Shown: positions 18,654-27,674, counted from the first letter of the stretch. The stretch is 64,000 bases of DNA from 62-47 sp039808365 (GCA_039808365.1 JBDHSX010000003.1:1-64000), one strand, 5' to 3'. The notes: generated by a model from the letters alone, not told the origin. Made by a program: numbers and translations.

Positions 18654-19067
18654 ATGCCGGAGTTGACCATTTCCGCCGAGCAGGTCGGCTATCTTATCGA
18701 GAAGGCGCGTGAATTCGACGTCAAGGACGAGGTGACGGATGTCGCCTCCGGCTCCAACGCGAGTGACGATCGCATGATTGACGTGCTCGAGGATCATGCC
18801 GACGACCCTGTCGTGCGCGAGATCGCCGGCTTCATCAACGCCATGAGCGTCGACGAGCAGATCGATCTGGTGGCGTTGATGTGGCTCGGCCGCGGCGACG
18901 GCTCGATCCAGGAATGGGACGCGCTGCGGGCCGAGGCCACGCGCAACCATAACAATTGGACGGTCCGCTATCTGCTGGGCGAGCCGCTGCTGAGCGATTT
19001 TCTCGCCGAAGGACTGGCCCAGTTCGGCCTGACGTGGAACGACGAGCGCACCACGTCGGCCGGGTAG
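18654..19067 (+). CDS. DUF3775 domain protein
   Basis: The 137-residue acidic protein matches the DUF3775 type in its core DLVALMWLGRGDGSIQEWDALRAEA and the YLLGEPLLSDFLAEGLAQFG tail. AGGAG sits upstream of the ATG. No signal peptide or membrane segment is visible. Function is unknown. It is divergent from the MBL-fold gene (112 bp apart) and convergent with the SDR gene (9 bp apart). Confidence 0.78.
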   Translation: MPELTISAEQVGYLIEKAREFDVKDEVTDVASGSNASDDRMIDVLEDHADDPVVREIAGFINAMSVDEQIDLVALMWLGRGDGSIQEWDALRAEATRNHNNWTVRYLLGEPLLSDFLAEGLAQFGLTWNDERTTSAG

Positions 19068-19076
19068 CGCCGCCAT

Positions 19077-19859
19077 CTACATCGTGCCGGGGAAAGCGCC
19101 GCCGTCGAGCAGCAGGTTCTGCCCGGTGATGAAGCCGGATTTCGCGCCGCACAAGAAGGCGCAGGCCAGCCCGAACTCCTCCGGATCGCCGAAGCGGCCC
19201 GCCGGATTCTCGCCGGCGCGTTGCGCCATGAGTTCCTCGGTGGAGACCCCGGCGGCCTTGGCCTGGCTGGCTGAGACGTTGCGGATACGGTCGGTGTCGA
19301 ACGGTCCCGGCAACAGGTTGTTGATGGTGACGTTGTGGCGCACCGTCTTGCGCGACAGGCCGGCGATGAAGCCGGTGAGGCCGCTGCGCGCCCCGTTCGA
19401 CAGCGCCAGCACGTCGATCGGGGCTTTTACCGCGGCCGAGGTGATGTTGACGATGCGACCGAACTTGCGCGCGATCATGCCGTCCACCGTCGCCTTGATC
19501 AGTTCGATCGGCGTCAGCATGTTGGCGTCGAGCGCCTTGATCCAGTCGTCGCGGGTGAAGCTGCGGAAATCGCCGGGCGGCGGACCGCCGGCGTTGTTGA
19601 CCAGGATATCGGGATCGGGACAGGCTTTCAGCGCGGCTGCGCGGCCCTCCGGCGTGGCGATGTCGCCGGCGACCTCAACAACCTCGATCCCTGGATAGGC
19701 TTTGCAGATGTCGGCGGCGGTTGCGGCCAGCGCCGCCGCGCCGCGCGCGGTGAGGGTGAGATGCACGCCTTCGGCGGCCAGCGCCATGGCGCAACCGCGT
19801 CCCAGACCCTTGCTGGAGGCACAGACCAGCGCGCGGCGGCCCTTGATTCCCAAATCCAC
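19077..19859 (-). CDS. SDR-family protein with altered catalytic Tyr/Lys positions
   Basis: The 260-residue protein has an SDR Rossmann core with an altered Gly motif (ASSKGLGRG in place of TGxxxGIG), NNAG kept in DILVNNAGGPPP and the catalytic Ser in NITSAAVK. At the place of YxxxK it reads ALSNGARSGL, so Asn replaces Tyr and Arg replaces Lys. It may still bind NAD(P), but normal dehydrogenase chemistry is doubtful. The C-terminal GQNLLLDGGAFPG is typical of the family. The start is GTG with GGGAG upstream. It lies downstream of otsA on the same strand, 117 bp apart. Confidence 0.85.
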   Translation of the reverse strand: MDLGIKGRRALVCASSKGLGRGCAMALAAEGVHLTLTARGAAALAATAADICKAYPGIEVVEVAGDIATPEGRAAALKACPDPDILVNNAGGPPPGDFRSFTRDDWIKALDANMLTPIELIKATVDGMIARKFGRIVNITSAAVKAPIDVLALSNGARSGLTGFIAGLSRKTVRHNVTINNLLPGPFDTDRIRNVSASQAKAAGVSTEELMAQRAGENPAGRFGDPEEFGLACAFLCGAKSGFITGQNLLLDGGAFPGTM

Positions 19860-19976
19860 GGTTTCGCTCCCGTTCCTGATGGTTTTCTATGATCGCCGGA
19901 CCATAGAACATCATCATGGAAAGTGGAAACCGGCTCCCGTCGCGCGGCAGGCATGCCCGTCAGGATGAGAGACTAT

Positions 19977-21452
19977 CTAGTGAACGCGGCAACTCGCCGC
20001 CGCGCCGATCCCACCGGTGTGCACCGGCCACGCTGGCGTGGGATCGACCCGCGCGGCGAGCGGCCTCCGGTTTCGCGCCACATGGGCATCATGCAGCGCC
20101 TCGATGAAATCCGAGAACCATTGCTGAACGGTGCCGGCCCGCAATGACTTCATCATCGCATTCCACCGCAACCGCCGCTCCGTCAGCGGCATCGTCAACG
20201 CCGACGTCATGGCCCGCGCCATGCCATCGATGTCATTGGGGTTGACCAGCAGGGCGGCGTCGAGTTCGTTGGCGGCGCCGGCGAATTTCGACAGCACCAG
20301 CACGCCCGGATCGGCCGGGTTCTGCGCCGCGACATATTCCTTCGCCACCAGATTCATGCCGTCGTGCAGCGGCGTCACCAGACCGATCTGCGCGGTGCGA
20401 TAGAGCCCGGCCAGCACGGTCTGGCTGAACCCCTTGTTGAGATAGCGGATCGGCGTCCAGTCGACCTCGCCGTGCCGGCCGTTGACGTCGCTGACAAGCT
20501 TGGCGAGCTGCTCCTGAAGATCGCCATAGGCATCGATGCCGCCGCGTGACAGCGTCGCGATCTGCAACAGCGACACCGTGCGCGCCAGCGACGGCTGCAT
20601 GGTCAGCATCCGGTCGAACGCCGTGACCCGGTTGAGCAGTCCCTTGGAGTAATCGACGCGATCGACGCCGATGGCGAGCCGCTGGCCTTGCAGACTGCGG
20701 CGCAGACGCGACACGTCCGGGTGCGACATCGCCTTGACGGCGTGCGCGGCGAACTTGTCGACATCGATTCCGATCGGGAACGTCGCCAGCCGCGAGACGC
20801 CATGACGCGACGATACCTCGCCGTCGTCGACCCGCAGCCCGAGTTCCGCTTCGAGATAGTCCTTGAAGTTGTTGCAATCCTCCTCGGTCTGGAACCCGAT
20901 CAGATTGTAGGCGAGCATGGCCTCGACCAGCTCGCGATGATTCGGAACACCGCTGATGATGGCGCGTGACGGCCATGGCGTATGCAGGAAGAAACCGATC
21001 GCTTGCCGGACGTCCAGTTGCCGCAACTCGGCGCCCAGCGTCAGGAAATGATAGTCCTGAATCCAGAACGTGGCATCGGGCTTGCGGAACCGCAGCAGCG
21101 CGCGCGCCATGAAGGCATTGACCTCGCGATAGGACCGATAGTCGTCGCGCGTGGCGCGAATGAGATCGGTGCGCGAATGCAGCGCCGGCCATAATGCGGA
21201 ATTGGCGAAGCCTTCGTAATAGCCGCCATAATGCGCCGCCGGCAGATCGAGCAGCGCCAGCGCGCCCGAGCCGACCGTCTCGATGTCGCCGAACGGATCC
21301 TTCTGGATATTGTCGCGGACATGACCGCTGGAACCGACCCAGATCGCGCCGTTGTTCTCGACCACCGGCAACAGCGCCGCCGCCAGACCGCCAGTCATCG
21401 GCTCGTTGGCCTTGGCGCGCGCGACGCGATTGGATACGACGACCAGACTCAC
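19977..21452 (-). CDS. otsA: Alpha,alpha-trehalose-phosphate synthase
   Basis: OtsA joins UDP-glucose and glucose-6-phosphate into trehalose-6-phosphate. The 491-residue GT20 enzyme keeps the main motifs: SNRV at the N-terminus, IWVGSSG, WIQDYHF (catalytic Asp133), GFFLHTPWPS and the donor-binding Arg/Lys in GVDRVDYSKGLLNR, plus DGMNLVAKEY. The GTG start has GGAGGGG upstream. An EcfG-type promoter lies 34-58 bases before it, so expression is expected under general stress. otsB is 177 bp upstream. Confidence 0.97.
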   Translation of the reverse strand: MSLVVVSNRVARAKANEPMTGGLAAALLPVVENNGAIWVGSSGHVRDNIQKDPFGDIETVGSGALALLDLPAAHYGGYYEGFANSALWPALHSRTDLIRATRDDYRSYREVNAFMARALLRFRKPDATFWIQDYHFLTLGAELRQLDVRQAIGFFLHTPWPSRAIISGVPNHRELVEAMLAYNLIGFQTEEDCNNFKDYLEAELGLRVDDGEVSSRHGVSRLATFPIGIDVDKFAAHAVKAMSHPDVSRLRRSLQGQRLAIGVDRVDYSKGLLNRVTAFDRMLTMQPSLARTVSLLQIATLSRGGIDAYGDLQEQLAKLVSDVNGRHGEVDWTPIRYLNKGFSQTVLAGLYRTAQIGLVTPLHDGMNLVAKEYVAAQNPADPGVLVLSKFAGAANELDAALLVNPNDIDGMARAMTSALTMPLTERRLRWNAMMKSLRAGTVQQWFSDFIEALHDAHVARNRRPLAARVDPTPAWPVHTGGIGAAASCRVH

Positions 21453-21485
21453 TGTGTCCCCTCCCGTTGATGCAGCCCGAAACTT

Positions 21486-21510
21486 AACGGCTGTTCATCA
21501 ATATGGTTCC
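21486..21510 (-). promoter_or_regulatory. EcfG (general stress sigma factor) type promoter of otsA
   Basis: On the minus strand GGAAC (21510-21506), a 16-base spacer and CGTT (21489-21486) exactly match the alphaproteobacterial EcfG consensus GGAAC-N16/17-CGTT. The predicted start of transcription falls about 25 bases before the otsA GTG, a sensible leader. otsA-type genes are known EcfG/PhyR regulon members in rhizobia. Confidence 0.8.
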
Positions 21511-21629
21511 TCGCCACATCTCGATCTCATTGTGTTCCATTTAGAACCTTGCGTGATGGAACTCGCGCGCGCATCCCCGCGAGGCGTAGCCGCAATGATC
21601 GCGCGGCGATGCGAGCGGCGGCTTGATTT

Positions 21630-22448
21630 TCAAAAAGTTTCGCCGCTTCGCGATTCACTCAGAAGATGCGCCAGCCAGCGCCGCACCGCATGCGGATCGG
21701 CGAAGGAACCCGCGACGCCGCGCGCCTGACGGCCAACGGAGAACGACAGGCCGTTGAAGTCCGGCATCACGGCGAACACGGTTTCGTCGGTCACGTCGTC
21801 GCCGAGAAACACCGGCCGGCGGCCCTTGAAGGGTTCGCGCGACATCAGTTCGCGCACGCCGGTCGCCTTGGTGATTCCCGAAGGCTTGATTTCGCACACC
21901 GCCTTGCCGGGCAGGATTTCGATCGGCGCGTTGGGCAGATCGGCGCGGATCGCGGACACGGCATCGTAGATCGCCGTCTCCAGATGCGGCGCGCGGCGAA
22001 AATGCAGCGCAAACGAATAGCCCTTGTCCTCGACGAGAATGCCGGGATCCATGCGCGCAATGGCGGCGAACCGCCGTTTCAAATCGGGATTCATCGGTGG
22101 CGCGCGAGCCGCCACCGCCTCGCTTTCGATCGACAGCCGCATTTCCGCACCGTGGCCGCCGACCGACGGATAGCGCGCCGGCGCGAAGATCCAGTCGATG
22201 TCGGCGAGCGAGCGGCCGCTGACCAGCGCCAGCGCGCCCGAGGTGCGTTCCAGCAAGCCATTCAGCGTCGGAACCAGATCGGGCGGAACCACCACGTCGC
22301 GCGGTGTCGGCGCGAGATCGAGCAGAGTTCCGTCGATGTCGAGCAGCAAGGCGCAGGCGTTCAGATCCAGCGGCGGCAGGGACGGCGACGCGACTCCTCT
22401 GTCCTCGCCCGGTTCCGTCACTGCACGCATATCAGGCATCAAAGTCAC
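21630..22448 (-). CDS. otsB: Trehalose-6-phosphate phosphatase
   Basis: OtsB dephosphorylates trehalose-6-phosphate to trehalose. The 272-residue HAD-fold protein has the nucleophile motif LLLDIDGTLLDLAPTP, motif II in ALVSGR, substrate residues around GGHGAEMR and KGYSFALHFR, and the acidic motif VFLGDDVTDETVF. It starts 17 bp after the stop of the MFS gene, which suggests that the two are co-transcribed from the stress promoter at 24014-24038. AAGAGGTG precedes the ATG. Confidence 0.96.
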   Translation of the reverse strand: MTLMPDMRAVTEPGEDRGVASPSLPPLDLNACALLLDIDGTLLDLAPTPRDVVVPPDLVPTLNGLLERTSGALALVSGRSLADIDWIFAPARYPSVGGHGAEMRLSIESEAVAARAPPMNPDLKRRFAAIARMDPGILVEDKGYSFALHFRRAPHLETAIYDAVSAIRADLPNAPIEILPGKAVCEIKPSGITKATGVRELMSREPFKGRRPVFLGDDVTDETVFAVMPDFNGLSFSVGRQARGVAGSFADPHAVRRWLAHLLSESRSGETF

Positions 22449-22465
22449 CTCTTATTGATCTCCAT

Positions 22466-23899
22466 TCAATCCGCGACCGCGAGCGGTTGCGCGACGGATT
22501 CCAGCGGCTGGCGTTCCGCCGCGATACAATACCGCCAAGCGATCACCGCGGCCGCAACCATCAGGCACGCGCCGAACAGATACCCGATAAAGACGCTGAC
22601 ACGCGATCCCGTATCGATCAAGGCGCCGAACAAAGCGGGACCGGCCACGCCGCCGATTCCGGTGCCGATCGCATAGAACATCGCGATCGCCAGCGCGCGC
22701 ACCTCGATCGGAAACGTCTCGCTCACCGTCAGATAGGCGGAACTCGCGGCGGTCGACGCAAAAAAGAAAATCACCATCCACGCGATGGTCTGGGTCTGCG
22801 CGCTCCACGCCTCGATGGCGAACAGATATCCGGACACCGCAAGCAGAATGCCCGAGATCGCATAAGTGAACGTAATCATCACGCGCCGGCCGATGCTGTC
22901 GAACAGGCGGCCGAGCAACAACGGCCCGAGAAAATTTCCCGCCGCGAACGGCAGGATGTACCAGCCGATCTGATCCGACGCGATGCCGTAGAATTCGGTC
23001 AGCACCAGCGCATAAGTGAAGAAGATCGCGTTATAGAAAAATGCCTGCGCCACCATTAACGCCAGGCCCACCAGCGCGCGCTGGCGATAGCGCTGAAACA
23101 AGGTGCGCGCGATTTCGCCCAGCGGCGTGTGACTGCGCATCCGCAATCTGATCGTCGGCCAGACCGCGCCGGCGGCCACGTCGCGCCCCGCCGCCGTTCG
23201 CTCGATCTCGGCGACGACGGCGCTGGCGCGTTCCGGATAGCCGTGAATCATCAGCCAGCGCGGACTCTCCGGAATCCACAACCGCATGACGAAGACCACC
23301 AGTCCGAGCGCCGCGCCGGTCAGATAAGCCAATCGCCAGCCAAGGTCCGGACCGACCACCCGCGGATCCAGCAGCACGATGGCGCTCAAGGCGCCGAGCG
23401 CGGCGCCAATCCAGAAGCTGCCATTGATGATCAGGTCGGTCCATCCGCGATAGCGCGCCGGCACCAGTTCCTGAATCGTCGAATTGATCGCGGTGTATTC
23501 GCCGCCGATCCCCGCGCCGGTGAGAAACCGGAACAGCGCGTAGCTCCAGATGTCCCACGACAACGCCGTCGCCGCGGTCGCCATGAGATACAGCGACAAC
23601 GTGATGAAGAACAGTTTCTTGCGGCCGAGACGATCGGTCAGCCAGCCGAAGCCGAGCGCGCCGAGCACGGCGCCGGCGAGATAGGCGCTGTTGGCGAGAC
23701 CGACGTCGAAATTGCTGAAGCGCAGCGTCGGACTGTCCTTCAGCGCGCCCGACAGCGTTCCCGCGAGCGTCACCTCAAGTCCGTCGAGAATCCAGGTGAT
23801 GCCGAGCGCGACAACCACACGCGTGTGGAATCGGCTCCAGCGCAACGCATCCAGCCGCGCGGGAATGTCGGTTTCAATAATGCGATTGTCGACGCTCAC
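22466..23899 (-). CDS. MFS transporter (sugar/metabolite-proton symporter type)
   Basis: A 12-helix major facilitator of 477 residues. The loop 2-3 signature is GWLTDRLGRKKLFF, and the second-half repeat reads GRLFDSIGRRVMI. PESPRWLM after helix 6 is the sugar-porter/MHS-type motif. The frame is open to 24196, but the extra 99 residues are basic, not membrane-like, and overlap the DUF3175 gene and the promoter at 24014-24038; GTG 23899 (MSVDNRIIETDIPARLD) is therefore chosen. The first gene of a probable MFS-otsB transcript, it may move an osmolyte or sugar under stress. Substrate unknown. Confidence 0.85.
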   Translation of the reverse strand: MSVDNRIIETDIPARLDALRWSRFHTRVVVALGITWILDGLEVTLAGTLSGALKDSPTLRFSNFDVGLANSAYLAGAVLGALGFGWLTDRLGRKKLFFITLSLYLMATAATALSWDIWSYALFRFLTGAGIGGEYTAINSTIQELVPARYRGWTDLIINGSFWIGAALGALSAIVLLDPRVVGPDLGWRLAYLTGAALGLVVFVMRLWIPESPRWLMIHGYPERASAVVAEIERTAAGRDVAAGAVWPTIRLRMRSHTPLGEIARTLFQRYRQRALVGLALMVAQAFFYNAIFFTYALVLTEFYGIASDQIGWYILPFAAGNFLGPLLLGRLFDSIGRRVMITFTYAISGILLAVSGYLFAIEAWSAQTQTIAWMVIFFFASTAASSAYLTVSETFPIEVRALAIAMFYAIGTGIGGVAGPALFGALIDTGSRVSVFIGYLFGACLMVAAAVIAWRYCIAAERQPLESVAQPLAVAD

Positions 23900-24013
23900 A
23901 GGCAGGCTTTCATGTCGCTCGGGATCGGAGGCGCCGCCGCCGATCGAGACACGCGAGATGATGGCAACGGCTTGGGTGCATTCCGCGGTGGCGCGCAGAG
24001 GACCATTAAGAGC

Positions 24014-24038
24014 AACGCGCAAGGTGGAACCCGGTTCC
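24014..24038 (-). promoter_or_regulatory. EcfG-type promoter of the MFS-otsB unit
   Basis: On the minus strand GGAAC (24038-24034), 16 bases and CGTT (24017-24014) match the EcfG consensus exactly. Transcription would start near 24005, about 105 bases before the GTG chosen for the MFS gene. The -35 forms part of an inverted repeat GGTTCC-TGCCA-GGAACC (24033-24049) whose other half faces the DUF3175 gene. Confidence 0.75.
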
Positions 24039-24043
24039 TGCCA

Positions 24044-24068
24044 GGAACCGCCATGGAGATCACGGATT
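24044..24068 (+). promoter_or_regulatory. Possible divergent EcfG-like promoter of the DUF3175 gene
   Basis: GGAAC at 24044-24048, a 16-base spacer, then GATT at 24065-24068. The -35 is perfect; the -10 deviates from CGTT at two positions. Its -35 is the mirror image of the -35 of the MFS promoter. Confidence 0.4.
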
Positions 24069-24099
24069 GTCCCTCGAACAATCGAGCGAGGTGGCAACC

Positions 24100-24483
24100 A
24101 TGACGACGAAATCCCGGCGTCCCCATGCCGGCAAGACGACCGCCGCGCGCAGGAAGAAATCCGCGACGGCGAACGGACGACGGAAAGCCGCGCCACGCAA
24201 GCGCGCGACGTCGACGCGCTGGTCGCGGCGCGTCACCGAGCGCAGCGACGCTCTCGACCTCAAGCACGGCGTCTTCACCTTGCATGATCCGAAACGGATC
24301 GCCGCGTCGCTGAAACGCTCAGCCGAGCGCAGCACGCGGCGCAAGGCGAACCCTTATCGCTCCGCGCTGTCGATGTTGACGTTCTATATCAATCGCGCCG
24401 GCAAGACCTTGCCGAAGACCCAGCGTGAGCGGCTGGAGCGGGCCAAGGACGAGCTGAAGCGGCAGTTTCACCGCGAGTCCTGA
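24100..24483 (+). CDS. DUF3175 domain protein
   Basis: The 127-residue, very basic protein has a lysine/arginine/alanine-rich N-terminal third (about residues 1-45) followed by the DUF3175 core: RWSRRVTERSDALDLKHG, then FTLHDPKRIAASLKRSAERS and SALSMLTFYINRAGKTL. GAGGTGG precedes ATG 24100, which is preferred over an upstream TTG at 24067. The composition suggests nucleic-acid association, but the function of the family is not known. It is divergent from the MFS gene with a probable stress promoter. Confidence 0.8.
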   Translation: MTTKSRRPHAGKTTAARRKKSATANGRRKAAPRKRATSTRWSRRVTERSDALDLKHGVFTLHDPKRIAASLKRSAERSTRRKANPYRSALSMLTFYINRAGKTLPKTQRERLERAKDELKRQFHRES

Positions 24484-24678
24484 AGCCGTCCCGACCCCGG
24501 CCGCGACGACGCAGGCGTCCGATGCGGTCAGGCCGCGCGCACGCCGGCCATGACGCGGTCCAGCCCCTCGCGCAACCGGTCGCAACGATTTGATCGATGC
24601 CCGGCGTCGTGGCACAGTGGCGAGCCAACCTTGACCGGCGTCGCCCGAATGCCGGCTCGCACCATCCGAGGAGACGCC

Positions 24679-26256
24679 ATGTCAGCCCCATCCGGCATCG
24701 TCGGCCCGTTCGCGGGCCTTGACGTTCCCTGGTTGCTGCGGATGCGCGCCGAGACCCGGGGCGATCATCCGTTCCTGATCTGGGCGCCGTTCAACGGCGC
24801 GGCGCGCGCCTGGAGCTATCGCGAATTCCACGACCGGGCGGGGGCGCTGGCCGCCGGCCTCGCCCGGCGCGGCGTCAAGCCGGGCGATCCCGTTCTGATC
24901 CATCTCGACAACTGCATCGAGCTGCTGCTGGCCTGGTTCGCCTGCGTCGAACTGGGGGCCGTCGCCGTCACCACCAACACCCGCTCCGCCGCCGCCGAGA
25001 TCGCCTATTTCGCCGATCACTGCGGCGCGGTCGCCGCCATCACCCAGCCGGCCTACGCCGAACTGGTGGCCCGCAACTGCCCCGGCCTGCGCTGGATGGC
25101 GGTGACCTCACACGACGCCGGCGCGGCGCCCGCGCAAGGCGCCGCGCCGCCGGCCGCCGATCGCTTCGAGGCGCTGTTCGCCGACAGCGCCGACCGGCCG
25201 CGCCGCCCGCCCGATCCCTTCGCGCCGTGCAGCGTGCAATATACCTCGGGAACGACGTCGCGGCCCAAGGCGGTGCTGTGGACCCACGCCAATGCGTTGT
25301 GGGGTGCCAAGGTCAACGCCGCGCATCAGGACCTCCACGCCGGCGACGTTCATCAGACCTATCTGCCGCTGTTCCACACCAACGCGCTGGCCTATTCGAT
25401 GCTGTCGAGCCTGTGGGTGGGCGGAACTTGCGTGATCCAGCCGCGCTTCTCGGCGCGGCGCTTCTGGAACGTGGCGGCGGAGCACGGCTGCACCTGGACC
25501 TCGACGATCCCGTTCTGCGTCAAGGCGCTGCTCGAACACGAGATCCCGAAGCATCACACATTCCGGCTGTGGGGGACGGCGATCAACGACCCGCCGCCGT
25601 TCGCGGTGTTCGGCATCAAGATGCTCGGCTGGTGGGGCATGACCGAGACCATCACCCACGGCATCGTCGGCGAGGTCGATCAGCCCAACACGCCGATGTC
25701 GATCGGCCGCGCCGCCGCCGAATACCAAATCCGCATCGTCGGCGACGACGGCGCGCCCACCGCCGTCGGCGACACCGGCAATCTCTTGATTAAAGGCATT
25801 CCGGGCCTGTCGCTGTTCAAGGAATACCTGCACAACGAGCAGGCGACGCGCGAGAGCTACGACGAGCACGGCTATTTCATCACCGGCGACCGCGTCACCC
25901 TGCTGGAGCACGGCTTCATCAAGTTCGGCGACCGCGCCAAGGACATGCTCAAGGTCGGCGGCGAGAACGTCGCCGCCTCGGAGATCGAACAGGTCATCAT
26001 CACCGTTCCGGGCGTCCGCGAGGCGGCCGTCGTCGCCAAGAAGCATCCGATGCTCGACGAGGTGCCGGTGGTGTTCATCATCCCGCAAGCCGGCGTCGCG
26101 AATGTCCCGGAAACCCTCCTTGAGAACGTGCTGACGGCGTGCCGCAAGGCGCTGGCCGATTTCAAGGTGCCGCGTGAAGTGTATTTCGTCGACGACATGC
26201 CGCGTTCGACGCTGGAGAAAGTCGCCAAGAACGAGTTGCGCAAGCGGCTGGCGTGA
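24679..26256 (+). CDS. AMP-dependent acyl-CoA synthetase/ligase
   Basis: The 525-residue ANL-superfamily enzyme activates a carboxylic acid with ATP to its CoA thioester. Visible motifs are the P-loop QYTSGTTSRPKAVLWTH, the A5-like GWWGMTET, the hinge region GDRAKDMLKVGGENVAASEIE and a terminal catalytic Lys in STLEKVAKNELRKR. GAGGAG before ATG 24679 supports this start over in-frame upstream ATGs. It resembles medium/long-chain or crotonobetaine/carnitine-CoA ligase-like members. It ends 12 bp from the convergent HD-GYP gene. Substrate unknown. Confidence 0.88.
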   Translation: MSAPSGIVGPFAGLDVPWLLRMRAETRGDHPFLIWAPFNGAARAWSYREFHDRAGALAAGLARRGVKPGDPVLIHLDNCIELLLAWFACVELGAVAVTTNTRSAAAEIAYFADHCGAVAAITQPAYAELVARNCPGLRWMAVTSHDAGAAPAQGAAPPAADRFEALFADSADRPRRPPDPFAPCSVQYTSGTTSRPKAVLWTHANALWGAKVNAAHQDLHAGDVHQTYLPLFHTNALAYSMLSSLWVGGTCVIQPRFSARRFWNVAAEHGCTWTSTIPFCVKALLEHEIPKHHTFRLWGTAINDPPPFAVFGIKMLGWWGMTETITHGIVGEVDQPNTPMSIGRAAAEYQIRIVGDDGAPTAVGDTGNLLIKGIPGLSLFKEYLHNEQATRESYDEHGYFITGDRVTLLEHGFIKFGDRAKDMLKVGGENVAASEIEQVIITVPGVREAAVVAKKHPMLDEVPVVFIIPQAGVANVPETLLENVLTACRKALADFKVPREVYFVDDMPRSTLEKVAKNELRKRLA

Positions 26257-26268
26257 CGCGGGCCGCGC

Positions 26269-27363
26269 TCACATGCCGAACGCGACCGGACGGAAGGCTT
26301 GCAGCAACGGCTGATCCAGCTTGCCGCCCATCCGCTCCATCATCGCGAACGCCTCGGTCGGGCCGAGCGCCGCCCGGTAACTGCGATTTTCCATCAGCGC
26401 CGCGTAAATGTCGACAATGGTGGTCAGCCGGACGATGTCGCTGATCCGATCCGCCGTCAGGCCGTGCGGATAGCCGCTGCCATCGAGAAATTCATGGTGA
26501 TGCAGCACCACATCGAGCATTTCCGGCGGGAAATTGCCTTCCTCGGCCAATGCCTCATAGCCGAGCCGTGGATGCTGGCGGATATGATCCATCTCGGCAT
26601 CGGTCAATTTGCCCGGTTTGTCGAGAATGGAGACCGGAATGAAAGCCTTGCCGACGTCGTGCAGCAGCGCGGCGCGCGCCAGCCGCCGCTGATCGTCCTC
26701 GCGCATCCCCAGATGCTGGGCGAACGCCACCGCGAAGCCGGTCACGAACAGACAATGACGATAGCTGTGATTGTGGTGCCGCCCGACCACCCTCAGCCAC
26801 GCCTGGAGCGATGTCTTCCTGATCGCGCGCAGGATCTGCGTCTCGGCCTGGAGCACATCGTCGAACATCAAAGGCGCGCCGGCAGGCAGCCGGTTGAACA
26901 TCTTGACCAACACCAGATGCGCGGCGGCGACGCCCTTGTTCAGCGCCTGTCCGCTTGCGGTCCGGTCATCGGCATTCGCGTCGGGAAACGCGGCGCGGAC
27001 GCGTTGCAGGATGGCGCGGGCATCGAACGGCCGCTCGATGGTGTCGGTGGCCCCCAGCGCCCACGCCTGCATCGATGCGTGATGCAGCGCATCGGCCAGC
27101 ACGAACAGCCGCGGCATCGCCTGATAGCTTCTGTCCGTCAGCTTGCGCCGGACGCGCTGGACGCTTTCCGGGCAGCGCAGGTCGATATCGACGACGACGC
27201 CGGAAATTTTCACCCTCGGCGTTTCGGGAATGTCCGAGGTCGAGACGACGCCGACATCGCCGAGATTTCGCAGAATCCGCGCCAGTTCGTCGCTGCGGTC
27301 GCTGCGGTCGGACGCCAGCAGGAACCGCTTCCTGACGGGGGTTGGATTCGAAGCCACGCTCAT
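26269..27363 (-). CDS. HD-GYP domain protein, probable c-di-GMP phosphodiesterase, with degenerate receiver-like domain
   Basis: The 364-residue protein has an N-terminal domain of about 125 residues shaped like a response-regulator receiver (VVVDIDL at the phospho-Asp strand, ATDTIERPFD at the conserved Lys position, where Arg replaces Lys), then an HD-GYP domain. The metal pair is His235-Asp236 in LLHDVGKAFIP, and the GYP motif reads HHHEFLDGSGYP (about 288-299). Such proteins hydrolyse cyclic di-GMP. The key HD and GYP residues are kept; the receiver appears unable to follow normal phosphorylation chemistry. Confidence 0.9.
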   Translation of the reverse strand: MSVASNPTPVRKRFLLASDRSDRSDELARILRNLGDVGVVSTSDIPETPRVKISGVVVDIDLRCPESVQRVRRKLTDRSYQAMPRLFVLADALHHASMQAWALGATDTIERPFDARAILQRVRAAFPDANADDRTASGQALNKGVAAAHLVLVKMFNRLPAGAPLMFDDVLQAETQILRAIRKTSLQAWLRVVGRHHNHSYRHCLFVTGFAVAFAQHLGMREDDQRRLARAALLHDVGKAFIPVSILDKPGKLTDAEMDHIRQHPRLGYEALAEEGNFPPEMLDVVLHHHEFLDGSGYPHGLTADRISDIVRLTTIVDIYAALMENRSYRAALGPTEAFAMMERMGGKLDQPLLQAFRPVAFGM

Positions 27364-27674
27364 GATGCCCTCGGCACGCTTTCGATGCCCGACCGATAGC
27401 CGGCAAGTCGAGTCATTCCCGTTAAAAGGAACCGTTAACGAATGCCGCGCCGGATTCCGTCAATCCGAGCGATCGGGTTGACCTTTGGCCGCGCCCACGT
27501 GAATTTTCCGAATGGTTTCAGGCCGTGAATATGAACGCCGCAGCGACGCTGGCGCGGCGTCGCTCATGCGCCGCATATGAAACTTGACCGCCAGTCGTCG
27601 CGCGCGCTGTTTTGCTGCTATAGATGCGTGCAGCATCCGCCGGCCCCGAAAGCCGCACCGATGAGAGCCGTCCC
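27364..27674. other. 311-bp gap without a gene
   Basis: This is the upstream region of both the HD-GYP gene and the small secreted protein, so it should hold two divergent promoters. The only notable element is a 13-bp-spaced direct repeat of CCGTTAA at 27419-27438. No convincing -35/-10 pair was found. Confidence 0.5.

Noticed and set aside
24109..24196. N-terminal extension of the MFS transporter frame up to 24196
   Set aside because: The added residues are basic and not membrane-like, overlap DUF3175 on the other strand, and lie upstream of the stress promoter at 24014-24038.
27419..27440. TTAA-N9-TTAA upstream of the HD-GYP gene as a CtrA site
   Set aside because: The CtrA consensus needs seven bases between the TTAA halves; here there are nine.
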